64,000 nt of DNA from Cryptomeria japonica (lineage: Eukaryota > Streptophyta > Pinopsida > Cupressales > Cupressaceae): the NCBI RefSeq assembly GCF_030272615.1, contig NC_081409.1, positions 647,808,468-647,872,467 of the forward strand, written 5' to 3'. The first letter of the stretch is position 1, and the number at the start of each line of letters is the position of its first letter. The notes below the pieces were generated by a model, which was not told the origin of the DNA, made no database searches, and worked only from the letters and a program-made list of their open reading frames with translations. Made by a program: the position numbers and the translations under genes. Positions 1 through 11,049 of the stretch are shown in pieces.

Positions 1-159
1 CCTTTCTTTAGTAATCCCACCCTCCATGATGTACTCCCTCATAGTTAGATGAGCCACATATACCATGATTTTATTTTCCATTGCTTAGTGCTTGAATTTC
101 TTCAAGCCTTCCACTTTTGCAAAAGCTTGCTTCTCCACAAGAATTTGTTTAGATTCATA
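1..159. other. Unassigned flank
   Basis: I see no reading frame, repeat or family signature that I can support here. The stretch lies just upstream of a candidate LTR start (TGTAATGTCC at 160). Confidence 0.3.
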
Positions 160-1226
160 TGTAATGTCCCTTCCTTAGGCATCTCAGACTTTAATGGAGG
201 TTGACCTACTATTAGGGTTTCGTAGGTCAACAAGGTGGTTTGGGGACCCAACCGAGGTTTGTGGAGCCCAGCTGGGAGCTTTACGGGCCTTTCGGATTGG
301 AGTTCTGGAGTTGTATCTTGGATTAAAATTGAAATACTAAAGTTGGCCTTATGTGAATAGTAACATAGAAACATAAGATGAATAGTGAAAAGTGCCTGCA
401 TCCTAGTAACTTAAGTTGTTTTTTTAAAAGGGGGTCAAATTCACAATGAGGAACTAGACCCTCAATGACATTTTTTATGTTTTTTAAGGCCAAATAGTAA
501 CTCCAAATTAGATCGAACTTCTTGGAGAGGTTATAAAGGCATGTTGCCTATCTTTTGCATTCATTCTCATGTCTTCAATGTTTAAAACAAGTTTGAGGGT
601 TTGAGCGGCTTGGAGCTTACATGAATGCAATCTTCTAGGAGAATTTGGAGATTTGGACAAAAACCCATGTCTCCTGGTGACATGTTTCATTAGTAACCAA
701 CTTCAGTGTGCAATCGACAACCTTAATTGGGGTTCTGAGTGCATATTTATCAGTTTAAGGGAAGATTTTCTTCAATTAATTGCAGGGCAGACCTTCTAAA
801 GGTCGATACTACTTATTTCTAGCTTATTTTCAGCCAACCGCTCCATTTTGGAAAGAAGGGAATCAAACCATAGGTTGTATTTGGGGTTTGCAGCTAATAT
901 TAGAGTTTATTTTTATAGTCCATCTATTAGAAATTTGTATCAGACCTATATGCTCAGTTACTGGTATATACATCAGTCTTTTTTTGTGAAAGTTATCTTA
1001 TTTATCTTCTTCATGTGTTATGCATTATTTTAGTTTGTATCAATAGTTAGCTTCATTTAGCATTCAAGAAGCTTTCAAAAAGACTCAAAAAGCCAAACAA
1101 AAACAAGAAAACCAGTCAAACCCCTTTCATCATACGTTAGCCAAAGACTTGATCGGCAAATAAACAATAGCAAATAACCTCAGAGATTGGACCAAATTTG
1201 GTTAAAATTGGGTTGGGGATATTTCA
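160..1226 (+). repeat. Candidate 5' LTR of a truncated Ty3/gypsy element
   Basis: The segment begins TGTAATGTCC and ends in CA, one base before a tRNA-iMet-type primer site at 1228. These are the termini expected of an LTR. No second copy exists in the window because the element is cut off downstream. The right edge is therefore well supported by the primer site, while the left edge rests only on the TG start and is uncertain. No intact gene is visible inside; the small reading frames there have no recognisable content. Confidence 0.4.
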
Positions 1227-1227
1227 G

Positions 1228-1240
1228 TGGTATCAAAGCC
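1228..1240 (+). promoter_or_regulatory. Primer-binding site, initiator-Met tRNA type
   Basis: The bases TGGTATCAAAGCC differ by one base from the common plant site TGGTATCAGAGCC, which pairs with the 3' end of tRNA-iMet. It marks the start of minus-strand DNA synthesis and the inner edge of the 5' LTR. The gag reading frame follows about 130 bp downstream. Confidence 0.65.
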
Positions 1241-1373
1241 ATGACCTTACCGGCCTGAGGGTTTTGTAGCTCATTACATGCATCGCGGATAGTTTGGACC
1301 TTATAGATGCTACACTCCCAAGAGAGGACCCTGTCAGTTAGCCATTAATATCGGTGACCCAACAGGTGCAGAT

Positions 1374-2640
1374 ATGGGTGATCATCAAGAGAGTAGTAGG
1401 AGCCCTAATCACAGACAAAACCACCTTGACCCTGATGAGGTGTTGAGAACATTAGCTAATGCTCAGCTTAGGATTGTGCAGGCTCTTCACAGGTTACATG
1501 ATACTTTGGATAGATTGGATTTGGGACTCCATAGGGATAGGCGTGACAGGCATGATAGATCGGTATCAACAACTAGCAACTGTGGTAGTAGTACAACTCC
1601 ATCATCGTTTGATAGTGCTATGATTCCCATAGACACAAGAAGGCTCATACTCAGATAATAGACATACCCATGCAACCTCATTTCCCTCCTAGAGATGAGC
1701 CACCCCCAATTGACCAATAGGAGAGCCTTGCATTTCAGGATATGGTGATGGCGGCCATGTTGAGTGGGCTCGCCTATGTTCTCATGTTAGAGAGGCATTC
1801 CCTCTCCACCAGTATTGTTCATAGTGCAAATACAACATGAGGTGGGATGATAGATGCCCTTGCTAGCAGGGGAATGGTGACCTACAAAGGACTACCAACA
1901 AGCTCTCTTTGTCTTCTTTTGATGGTAGTGGGATGATGAGTGCACATGATTGCATGCACAAGTTGGACATATACTTGTTGCTTGAGCCTATGTCGGAGGA
2001 CGAGGCCATACAATTCGTAGTGTTGCATCTAGAGGGTGTGACTTACAATTGGTGGCACCATGGTTTGGTCACCTAAAACCATGGACTTATACACTCCTAT
2101 ATTAAGTTTATCGAGGTCCTACTCGGTTGATCTCTAGATTTGACCGCAAGGACGTGGACGTGTATTACAGGGATCTAGCACTATTGAGACAAACAAACCA
2201 TGTTGAAAATTGCATTGATAAATGGATTTCAACATATTACGGTAATGGTTCCTGAAATGCTAGACATACAAGTGGTGATGTTATTTGTGGAGGGATTACA
2301 TGACAAATTACAAGGACTATTCAAGGCTCTTAAGCCTAGTACCCTACATGAGGCTATACAAATTATCTTGGACCTTGACACCACCCCACCACCCACTTCT
2401 TATCACCTGGATAAGAAGTTTTCCAGAGGCTCTAAGCCTAATCAGGGGTCTTCTACACAACACAGGGGTACACCACCTCCTTCTAGGATGGATCAGAAGA
2501 TAGGGAATGAGTTGAGAAGAAAGAAGCTTTGCTTCTCCTATAAGGAACCTAGGGAGCTAGACACAAATGCCTTGGGAAAGGCAAAGCAAATCTCATAGAG
2601 TTTTATTTAGATGCATATGATGAGCATGCATAGGATATAG
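1374..2640 (+). pseudogene. gag: Ty3/gypsy gag (decayed)
   Basis: This is the capsid part of a retrotransposon polyprotein. The frame opens with Met at 1374 and a charged N-terminus (MGDHQESSRSPNHRQ), then continues through several stops and shifts. A later open piece (2200-2598) holds the capsid C-terminal region (LFVEGLHDKLQGLFKALKPS). It ends in a decayed CCHC zinc knuckle (LCFSYKEPRELDTNA), where a Cys and the His appear lost. The layout primer site, gag, protease, RT fits a chromovirus-like gypsy element. It is not expected to make a working Gag. The identification comes from motif order and resemblance, not from a search. Confidence 0.75.
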
Positions 2641-2734
2641 CATCTAAGGACACTCAGGGTCATGATAAGCAGGAGGCTCCACAGATAGAGCTTGGAGAGG
2701 ATGAGACTTTGGATACGTCCAAGGTCACTATTGC

Positions 2735-3195
2735 CACACTATCGAGAGTCCCTAGGATCCATCCCTTTCATTTGAAGGGAGTGATTAAGGGATAATGTGT
2801 GATTTGCCTCATGGATAGTGGTGCCACACATAGTTCTATTAATGAGTGTTTGGTGGTGAAGTGTGGGTTATAGGCAGATGATTTTTGGGGTTTTAGTGTG
2901 ACAGTTGCAGATGGGTTTTCTATGCGTTGCACTAGGAGGGTCCCATAGCTCTGTATTCAGCTGGGTGATTACACTTTGACCGATGACTTCTATGTTGTGG
3001 GTCTTGGTGAGATCGACATAGTGCTTAGCATCCAGTGGCTCCAGTCCCTTGGCAGATATGTTCAAGATATTAGGTGGATGGAGTTGGAGTTCATAACGAA
3101 TGGCAAGAAGGTTGTGTTGAAAGCTCTCTTTGACAGTGGACCTTTTGTAGTTTCAACACATAGGATGGAGTCTATTTTCAGGCATGGGGATGTTG
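2735..3195 (+). pseudogene. Ty3/gypsy aspartic protease (decayed)
   Basis: Between gag and RT on the same strand lies a protease segment with the catalytic motif in the form LMDSGATHSSIN near 2812-2848. The flap and hydrophobic part follows (TDDFYVVGLGEIDIVLSIQWLQSLG, about 2979-3053, part of an open piece at 2976-3209). DSGA is the usual active-site version in plant gypsy proteases. Stops are present before 2800, at about 2872 and at about 2948, so the domain is broken. Its position is the canonical one between the zinc knuckle and the RT. Confidence 0.75.
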
Positions 3196-3272
3196 TTTGG
3201 GCGACATAGTATTTCGTCTCATCCAAGTCACCTTCTATAGACAATAGACCAACATGGCATGCAAATATCTAG

Positions 3273-3975
3273 ATGGTGTTGGATAGGCACAACATAGTGT
3301 TTTGGGACCTTCCTTCTATTAAACCTCTTGATTGTGGGTTTGAGCATGTGATAGAGCTAGAGGAGGGCGCCGAACCCATGATTATTGTCCCTTATCATCA
3401 TCCTAAGGCATTTAAGGATGAGATAGAGAAGATCATCCGAGAGTTATTGGACATAGGATTCATCTGGTCGAGTTCTAGCCCCTTCACTTCTTCTGTAGTA
3501 TTGGTGAAGAAGAAGGATGACACTACGTGCATGTGCATTGACTACCGTGCACTCGATAAGAAAACAATGAAGAACAAGTATCCAATCCCACGTATAGATG
3601 GGTTACTAGATGAGCTCCATGGGGTAGTGTACTTTTTGAAGATTGATCTTCAATCAAGATACCATCATATCAGTATTTGTGAGGAGGACATCCATAAGAC
3701 CGCATTTAGATGCCACTATGGACACTGAGTTTTTAGTGATGCCATTTGGTCTCACTAATGCACCTGCTACATTTCAGTCATGTATGAATCATGTGTTCAA
3801 TAAGCATCTGCGTAAGTATGTGCTTGTATTCTTCGATGACATTCTAATATATAGTAGAACTTGAGAGGAGCACATAAAGCATTTGGATGAGGTTCTTGGT
3901 ATTATGGAGGTTCAGTCTCTTTTTGCCAAGATGTCCAAATGCAAAGATATTATACTTGGGAAGATGATGCTCTCC
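3273..3975 (+). pseudogene. Ty3/gypsy reverse transcriptase, truncated
   Basis: RT core motifs are clear: the block around VVLVKKKDDTTCMCIDYRAL (about 3489-3551), the KYPIPRIDGLLDEL block, and a second piece at 3643-3864 with [13 protein letters not shown] and the catalytic FFDDILIYS at about 3832-3858. One frameshift near 3727 breaks the frame just before the MPFG block, and a TGA lies at about 3862. Homology fades at about 3975. RNase H, integrase and the 3' LTR are missing, so the element was truncated here. Ty3/gypsy is assigned because FxDD and MPFGLTNAP are typical of that superfamily. Confidence 0.9.
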
Positions 3976-5784
3976 TATGCTTACTAATGTGTTTAAATAT
4001 CGATCACCATCACTGGAAGTGATCAATGTCAACCTCTTAGCTCTGAAGGTTGGTGTAATTTGTGAATGAGTCTTGGGTGCTTGAGATGGACTTGGATGCA
4101 TGTGCAATTAGATCTAGACCTAACTAGATGTTACTCGGCCCCATATCAGTCACACGAAAAGCTCCATTAGCTCCATGTGGATCTTCATGCTTCTTAACTT
4201 CATCTAGTCTAGGTTCTTCCAATGCTCCTACGTCAATAAATTACTTAATTTGAAGTGTATTTCATTCGCACAAGGTTGAAAAAGGTTTTCTTTAAGTCGT
4301 GGTTGTACTTCTACAGCCTAAGACCTATTCTTCTTGAATTTTGACTAGTAGTTAAAAACTTTCTACTTTATTCTAATCATTACTAGAAATGTCTACTTAG
4401 TACATTACATCCATTCTATTAAGAACACACTCTGAATTACTTCAGGTTAAAAAAAATTATAACAGAAGAAATGATTCTTATAATATTTCTAATACCTTTA
4501 TTGCCCGTTCTTTCCTACTGGTTCTTCTATAAAGTAGGCAAGCTTATAATTCTAAGATAGACTAAGAGGATAAAAGAAGAGTACAGTACTCATGCCCGTG
4601 TCTTAGCTGAACTAAAGATGATGTTGCAATATTTTTGCCTCAAGCTTTCTAGCTCTGCTTACGGTGCTCGTATCTCACACAATATCCGTCCTACAAAAAT
4701 AAAGACCAGAAAGCAACAGAATTTTATGCTAATCATCCAAATTGGGTGCTAATAAACCCAGACCTCAAAATATAATTCAATTTTCTAATCAAGAAATGGT
4801 TAGGGTTGTTCAAAGAATCACTTTCTCGCAGCTTTCTTAAGAGCTTCATAAATCATTACATATGTTATCGTACTAATACGTGCGTTCTAAACTAGTTGCC
4901 AATGTTTTATATACATGCGATTGTTTCAGCTTATAAGGTCACATAATATTATATAGTTGATAAGCTGCAAGCTCATTTTATTATTAGCCACCAAGATTAG
5001 TAGCATGGGTGGAGAAGATGAATTCGAAGAAAATGTCCACGGTCTCCTTCCAGACTTTTGGCCTTTTTGAGCTCCTAGTTTAATTAAGTTGTTATGGAAG
5101 TATATCAAATTTATTATTAGAATGCCGCAGCCCAACTATAGTCATCTTATCCCTAATAAGAGCATGGAGATTATAATATAATGCGTCCCTTAGCAAATTT
5201 CCAAGGTCATCGATTACTTAATCGGCCATGAATTGGATTTATATTTATATATAGATTAGATCATGCTCTTGTCATTTAAATTAATTTCATGATTTACCTA
5301 ATATACCAATATGTTTATATAATGATATACACACATATATATATATATATGAGTATATGCATATGCATATGTCTATTTCATAGTTCATTATTTACTCATA
5401 TTTGTATTGATGGTCTATGACAAGGAATACTATAACATGTTGAATAAATATATTAATGATAGAAAGTGTTATTAGGATGGTGACAACTCTAAACAAGTCT
5501 AACTAGACAACACAAGGTCTAGACACTGAAACCATCAAAATGTCACCACTATCCACTAAGACACTATGTCAGCATCAATAATCCCTAGCAATGATAACTT
5601 AGCTCAAAATAGGTATGCGTTTGGCTTCAATCGCAACTTGACCTCTTCTCATGTCTGCATCCCTCTTCCCAATGATAATCTCCCTCTCCTCCCAAAAAGT
5701 AGAGAGATATCATGCATTCACTTAGATATACAAATATAGTAAGACAATAACTTAATATCATATCAAGAACATACATATCAAATG
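3976..5784. other. Unassigned AT-rich spacer
   Basis: There is no supported gene in this stretch. Short open frames on both strands have no family signature. The only local structure I see is the AT microsatellite listed separately. It lies between the truncated gypsy RT and the left LTR of element 1. Confidence 0.5.
5325..5375. repeat. AT-rich microsatellite
   Basis: An alternating AT run with ACAC and ATGC interruptions (TATACACACATATATATAT, then GCATATGCATATG). It is a simple repeat with no assigned role. Confidence 0.8.
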
Positions 5785-6226
5785 TGTAGTGTCGAAAATC
5801 GCATAACCCTTTGTAATTCAACCTACACCTTTTGTAACCACTTTGGTGTCCATTCCCCTAGTAGTTGAGTAGGCTCACTCCCGCCCTTGTATTATCCTTT
5901 TCCCTCTCTCGGGATGCTCAAGACACCTTTCAACAACTATCATTTAGATTCTATTTCATGTTAGCCGCCTATTTCTTTTGCCACTTGTTGTTTCTGAGTG
6001 TGATTCACCTAGACACTAGCGCACCACACAGACGTTTGCGTGTCTCATATTTGTCCCACGACATCTTAATGTTTGAATGTCAGTTCCGAGCGTGCCTTTC
6101 CACTTGTCACCTGCACATGTTGGTGGAAACGACTCGAAATCTTCTAAACGGCTCACAGACCTCTTTTCCCTCCTCTTCTCTCTTTTAAATCTATATTTTC
6201 TCTCCTTTCAGGCTCTCTAGTTCCTC

Positions 6227-6279
<53 letters not shown>

Positions 6280-6954
6280 AGTCTCTAGTTTGCTACAACA
6301 CTTTCAAGCTCTCACAAGTATTTCTTTTGCAACTCTCTTGTCTTTCTCAAGACTCTTTGGTAATATCTATCTATTTATTCTGTCTTTGGGCATCTTGGGA
6401 TTTATCACATCCCTCTTCTATCATTTATCGTTTATCATTAATCATTTATCTTATCTTGCATTTATCTTTTATTCTATCAATCTATCTAGTTGTCTGTGGA
6501 GGTGGAAATGCCAAAACAAGATTTGACTGAGGCAAGCTCCCAAGCAGCCCCAAATATTTTTCCTTTCTGGTTTGTGTGCAGGTTGCATTAGAGAAGATTT
6601 ATTTGGTTGGAGACTTCATATCGTGGACCGGTTTTGAGATTATATTTTTCCTTTCCTTTGTGGCTTTCAGTCCATTTATATAATCATTTTACTTTCTTTT
6701 ATATACATTTATCGCATTTAAATTAATCTAGAACACATATCTATTACATTGTGCCCTTCTCTGCAAACTTTGCATTCTATCCATACAGGACTCTAGCGTG
6801 TTGCATTGTTGTCCATAATCCACGTGTGTCCTTGTACAGAGAGCTATCATAGGATGTACAGAGACATACTACATCTTGAGTGGAGAGGTTGATTAGTGAA
6901 TCTTCGAGAGGTTGTTATCCGCCTATCAAAGAGGTTCATTTTTCCCCCTCTACA
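5785..6954 (+). repeat. Element 1 5' LTR
   Basis: The 1170-bp LTR holds a (CT)n run near 6235-6273. Its end (6895-6954) matches the end of the right LTR closely (AGAGGTTGTTATC, then TTCATTTTTCCCCCTCTACA). It lacks about 480 bp present in the right LTR and one copy of a CT-flanked duplication. Confidence 0.85.
6235..6273 (+). repeat. (CT)n microsatellite in element 1 5' LTR
   Basis: A near-perfect CT run, much shorter than its counterparts in the 3' LTR (10046-10108 and 10176-10213). Confidence 0.9.
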
Positions 6955-6957
6955 TTT

Positions 6958-6976
6958 TGGTGAGCCCGACGTCAAC
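6958..6976 (+). promoter_or_regulatory. Element 1 primer-binding site
   Basis: TGGTGAGCCCGACGTCAAC lies three bases after the LTR end. The same site type, with small changes, follows the 5' LTRs of A (33585), D (28020, minus) and E (17667, minus). The priming tRNA is not one I can name from memory. Confidence 0.7.
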
Positions 6977-7181
6977 ACTTTTTTTGTAATATTTTTAGAG
7001 AATTCTTTATCATTCCTTTCGTCATTCGATGTCCCCCTAAAAGAAAGGACAATTCTAAATCATTCCCTTTCGTCCAAAAAAAAAATTTGGGGCACTGCCC
7101 TGAACCCCATTTAATGGTTCGTCGACCTTCGACTGACAAATTTATGCATTCTCTCTTAAGTTTAAGTTTGTTAATTTCAAA

Positions 7182-7930
7182 ATGTATATGTTATCTTCTT
7201 TTATTAACTTAGTTTATAGCTATATTCAAAGTGCTAATGATGTTCCTTTTCATGCTTGTGATGGTGACTTAACTCTACCTATGTCACTCTATTCCTTTGA
7301 TCCCTCTCATAATATGTCTTCTATTTCAGAGGATATTTTGTTACAAGATGATGAAATCATTGAAATGTTTCTTAATGTTACGGTACCATCTCTTCATTCT
7401 AGTGCACTCTCTTCTACATATGATGCATTAGTGAATGATTGCTCTCGACTCATATTTGATTTTCCGAAGGTCGATGTTGAGAAAAATCCTTCATCTAAAT
7501 CTTCTACATGTAGCATAATGAGTATGTGAATGTCATTTATGTCTTTGCCTCCCCTAAGAGACCAATCATTCATGTAACTACAACTAGTCCTTCTCCAATG
7601 AAGGTAAAATCTATTCATGGTGTTCCTTTTGAAAATGACTCACCTGATATTTTTACAAGATATGCATAGTCTAAGGCTCCTTCTTATAGAATGGTATCCC
7701 ATAATTATAATACTTGAATAAATAAGAAACATCTTGATCATCCATAACCTTCCTTACCACCTTCTCAACCAGATCTTCCTCAAGCACCGAAGCCTTCAGT
7801 TAAGAAATCTAGTGATTATAATCTTATTGAGCAACTTCGTGTTACTCCCACTAAGATTTTAGTTTGGGATTTGCTTGAAATTGCTTCGATTTATCAAGGT
7901 ATACTAGAGGAAGCTCTCTAGAAGATCTCA
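7182..7930 (+). pseudogene. Element 1 N-terminal polyprotein region (decayed)
   Basis: An open piece at 7182-7529 (MYMLSSFINLVYSYIQSAND at the start) is acidic and Ser-rich and has no domain I recognise. Further on, in broken frames to about 7925, the translated text contains DYNLIEQLRVTPTKI and WDLLEIASIYQGILEEAL. The same block stands before the protease in D (DYDLIEQLKTTPAKISIWDL) and G (YDLVSQLCKTPAQISILELL). This conserved block places the region as the gag C-terminus or pre-protease linker of one lineage. No capsid or zinc knuckle is visible. Stops (for example at about 7527 and 7920) make it a pseudogene. Confidence 0.6.
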
Positions 7931-7951
7931 TTCCCTTCTTCTACTAGGCCT

Positions 7952-8583
7952 TTGGATGTAAATGCATTGATGGATCATATTCGTACAAATTCGCCGAATA
8001 TTACATTCTATCCACATGAACTCCTGCCTCTAGAAGTAAGAAATCAAGCAGATCCATTAATGATAATCATTTATGTTAACAGTATTGATATTAGACGGAC
8101 TCTCATTGATACCGGTTCAACACTCAATGTTTGTAGTCTAGACCTATTGCCCAAAGTCAAAGTCAATTCTAAGTCTCTTGCTACATCTTCTATGTTCATC
8201 TATGGTTTTGATAATACTGGTAAAACTGCTTTGGGCATTGTTATTTTGCTATAAAGGTTGGACCAGTTACTATTCCAAACCTGGTGCATGTTATGCCAGC
8301 ACCTTTATCGCATAATCTTCTCTCAGGTAGACCTTGGATTCATGCTTTAGGAGTGGTCAGTTCTAACCTTCATGGGTCTATTAAGTTTGTTGCTAAAAAT
8401 CAGGTAGTTACAATCAAGGTTGATCTTGAAGCTATGCACTTATGTCAAATCACAACAGCTGGTCATGCCTCGGTTACACCTACCTTTCAAAATTATATTC
8501 CATCTTTATCTTCTAATACACCAACAACTATTCCCATGGAACCTCCTAAAGAGGAAACCCATGATAAGGTTGTCCCTAAATAA
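7952..8583 (+). pseudogene. Element 1 aspartic protease region
   Basis: The protease active site is seen as RTLIDTGSTLNVC in the piece 7952-8254; DTG is the intact catalytic triplet. The second half (8284-8583) carries HVMPAPLSHNLLSGRPWIHALG, the conserved LLGRPW-type block of plant gypsy proteases. A stop at about 8252 and a frame change separate the halves. Among the proteases in this window, this and the truncated gypsy copy (DSG) are the only ones that keep a usual active-site triplet. As written it cannot be made as one chain. Confidence 0.75.
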
Positions 8584-8584
8584 G

Positions 8585-9072
8585 ATCCTCCAAAAATAGA
8601 AAGTCCTAAGTCTACTCCTTCTCAATCAAATGCATTTGTTGGTGATGATTGGGGCTCCTTACACTTTACAAGCTCCTTCATTGGAGAATATAAATTTAAC
8701 CCTATGCACCTTAATATTCCAAAAGTATCATTCACACCCGCTACCAAAGATGATTATTCTTTTGTAGCGCAAGATCATGTGAACACCATTGGCTATACCA
8801 TTATAGGTGATCCTCCCCCTTTGGAGGAGTTGCAATCATGTTATGGTGCAGGGTTCAATATTGCTTCCAAGTATGGATACAAAGGAGATGGTCTTGGGCG
8901 CATGGGTCAAGGAGTTAAGGTCCCTTTGAAATCAAATTCACACTCTTTTATAGTGGGTTTATGTTACAAAGCTTCTCCTTTGTCTTCATCCTCTTCATTC
9001 TCTAATGTTCCTATGTCGTCTTCGTCTTCTTCTTCTTCTTCTTCTTCTTCTTCTTCTTCTTTTGTTCAGTAG
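8585..9072 (+). pseudogene. Element 1 G-patch-containing polyprotein tail
   Basis: Downstream of the protease the frame reads DDWGSLHFTSSFIGEYKF and then, in the open piece 8704-9072, a G-patch-like motif: GAGFNIASKYGYKGDGLGRM followed by GQGVKVPLK. The spacing of glycines (GF...GYKGDGLGRMGQG) fits the G-patch, a short Gly-rich RNA-binding or helicase-cofactor motif also known at the C-terminus of some retroviral proteases. A long Ser run from TCT/TCG repeats (about 9016-9060) follows, then a stop at 9070. D has the same order (protease, DDWGSL, GEY, G-patch), so this is a family trait. Confidence 0.65.
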
Positions 9073-9113
9073 ATTTCCTTTAGCGTGCATATTCATGTTC
9101 ATTCATAAGCCCA

Positions 9114-9130
9114 CTAAAGTAGGGACAAAA
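9114..9130 (+). promoter_or_regulatory. Element 1 polypurine tract
   Basis: CTAAAGTAGGGACAAAA lies directly before the right LTR (TGTAGTGTC at 9131). It is the expected plus-strand priming site and parallels CTAAAGTGGGGACTAAA before the 3' LTR of A. Confidence 0.7.
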
Positions 9131-9382
9131 TGTAGTGTCAAAAATTGCATACCCCTTTATAATTCAACCTACATCTTTTGTAACCACTTTGGTGTCCATT
9201 CCCCTAGTACCTGAGTAGGATCATTTTAGCCCTTGCATTAGCCTTTTCCCTCTCTCAGAATTTTCAAGACACCTTTTAGAAGCTATCCTTCAACTTTTGT
9301 TTCATGTTACCCTCCTATTTCTCTTGCCACTTGTCGTTTATGAGCGTGATTCACCTGGACACTAGTGTGTCGTAATTTTGTC

Positions 9383-9866
9383 CCCATTTCCTCGATCATC
9401 AATCATCCAATTCTGTTACAATTTATGCACAAGTTCCCCCTCGTCAAATGCAAGCTACAGCCAGGGGACTCTTTTGTTCACTGCATATTTTCTTTATCTT
9501 TTTCCTCAACAACCTTTTTACAGACTAGCTGGCTCTGCATGAACTCCTTCCGGCTTGGTTTCAGCATAATCCAGCCAAACTTGTCACTGGTTTTGCACAA
9601 ACCCCTCTCCTCTAACTTCGTTGTGCCCTCTTCCCTTCACAACAAATTCTCCTTATCTTTTTCCTCGACAACCTTCTTATACATAAGGTGGCTTTTCATG
9701 AACTCCCTCCGGCTAGATTTCAACATAATCTAGCCAAAACTCTCACTGATTTTTGCACAAATCTATTCAAACTTAATAACTACAACTATGGATCATGATT
9801 CACAAGAGATTCTCTTTATCTTTCTCTTCTACAACCTTTTTGAACACTAAGCATCGCGCATTCCTC
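9383..9866 (+). repeat. Three imperfect direct repeats of about 150-165 bp
   Basis: Copies begin near 9486, 9652 and 9805, each with a TCTTTATCTTTTTCCTC-like start. The first two continue with CATGAACTCC, a CGGCT(T/A)G segment and ATAATC(C/T)AGCC. The block is absent from the 5' LTR of the same element. Confidence 0.6.
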
Positions 9867-10040
9867 CCACGACATCTTAACGTTCGAATGATGGTTATGA
9901 ACGTGCCTTTCAACTTGTCACCTACACATGTCAATGGAAACAACTCAGAATCTTCTAAACAGCTCGCGAACCTCTTTTCCCTCCTCTTCTATCTTTTAAA
10001 TCTATCTTTTCTCTCCATTCAGGTTCTCTAGTTCCTCCAT

Positions 10041-10283
<243 letters not shown>

Positions 10284-10937
10284 TACAACAGTCTCTAGTT
10301 TGCTATGATACTCTCAAGCTCTCATAGTATTTCTTTTGTAACTCTCTTGGCTTTCTCAAGACTCTTTGGTAATATCTATCTATTTATCTTGTCTTTGGTT
10401 ATCTTGAGATTTATCACATCCCTCTTCTATCATTTATCATTTATCGTTTATCATTTATCTTATCTTGCATTTATATTTTATTCTATCAATCTATTTGGTT
10501 GTCTGTGGAGGTGGAAACACCAAAACAAGGATTTGACTGAGGCAAGTCCCCAAGTAGCCCCAAACAGTTTTCCTTTCTCGTTTGTGTGCAGGTTGCATTA
10601 GAGAAGATTTATTTGGCTGGAGACATCATATCGTGGACCAGTTGTGATATTATCTTCTTCCTTTCCTTTGTGGCTTTCAGTCCATTTATATAATCGGTTT
10701 ACCTTCTTTTTTTTACATTTATTGCATTTAAATTAATCTAGAACACATATCTATTACATTGTGTCCATACAAGATGCTACCGCATCACCTATTGTCCATA
10801 ATATGCACGCTTCCTTGTGCATAGAGCTATCAGAGGACGTACATAGACATACTACATCTAGAGTGGAGAGGTCGATTAGTGAATCTTCGAGAGGTTGTTA
10901 TCTGCCTATCGAAGAGGTTCATTTTTCCCCCTCTACA

Positions 10938-11049
10938 AAAGGATTAGTTTGCATGTTTGTTTAATTCAAGATTCATTCATTTCATGAGTAACTCATCTAA
11001 TTGATGTATTCACATAGCTTCACATATACTCATCATATTACTATTATGC
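10938..11049. other. Flank between element 1 and a Copia fragment
   Basis: About 110 bp right of the element 1 LTR with no signature I can assign. The left base of the target duplication match (AAAGG) is here. Confidence 0.3.
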
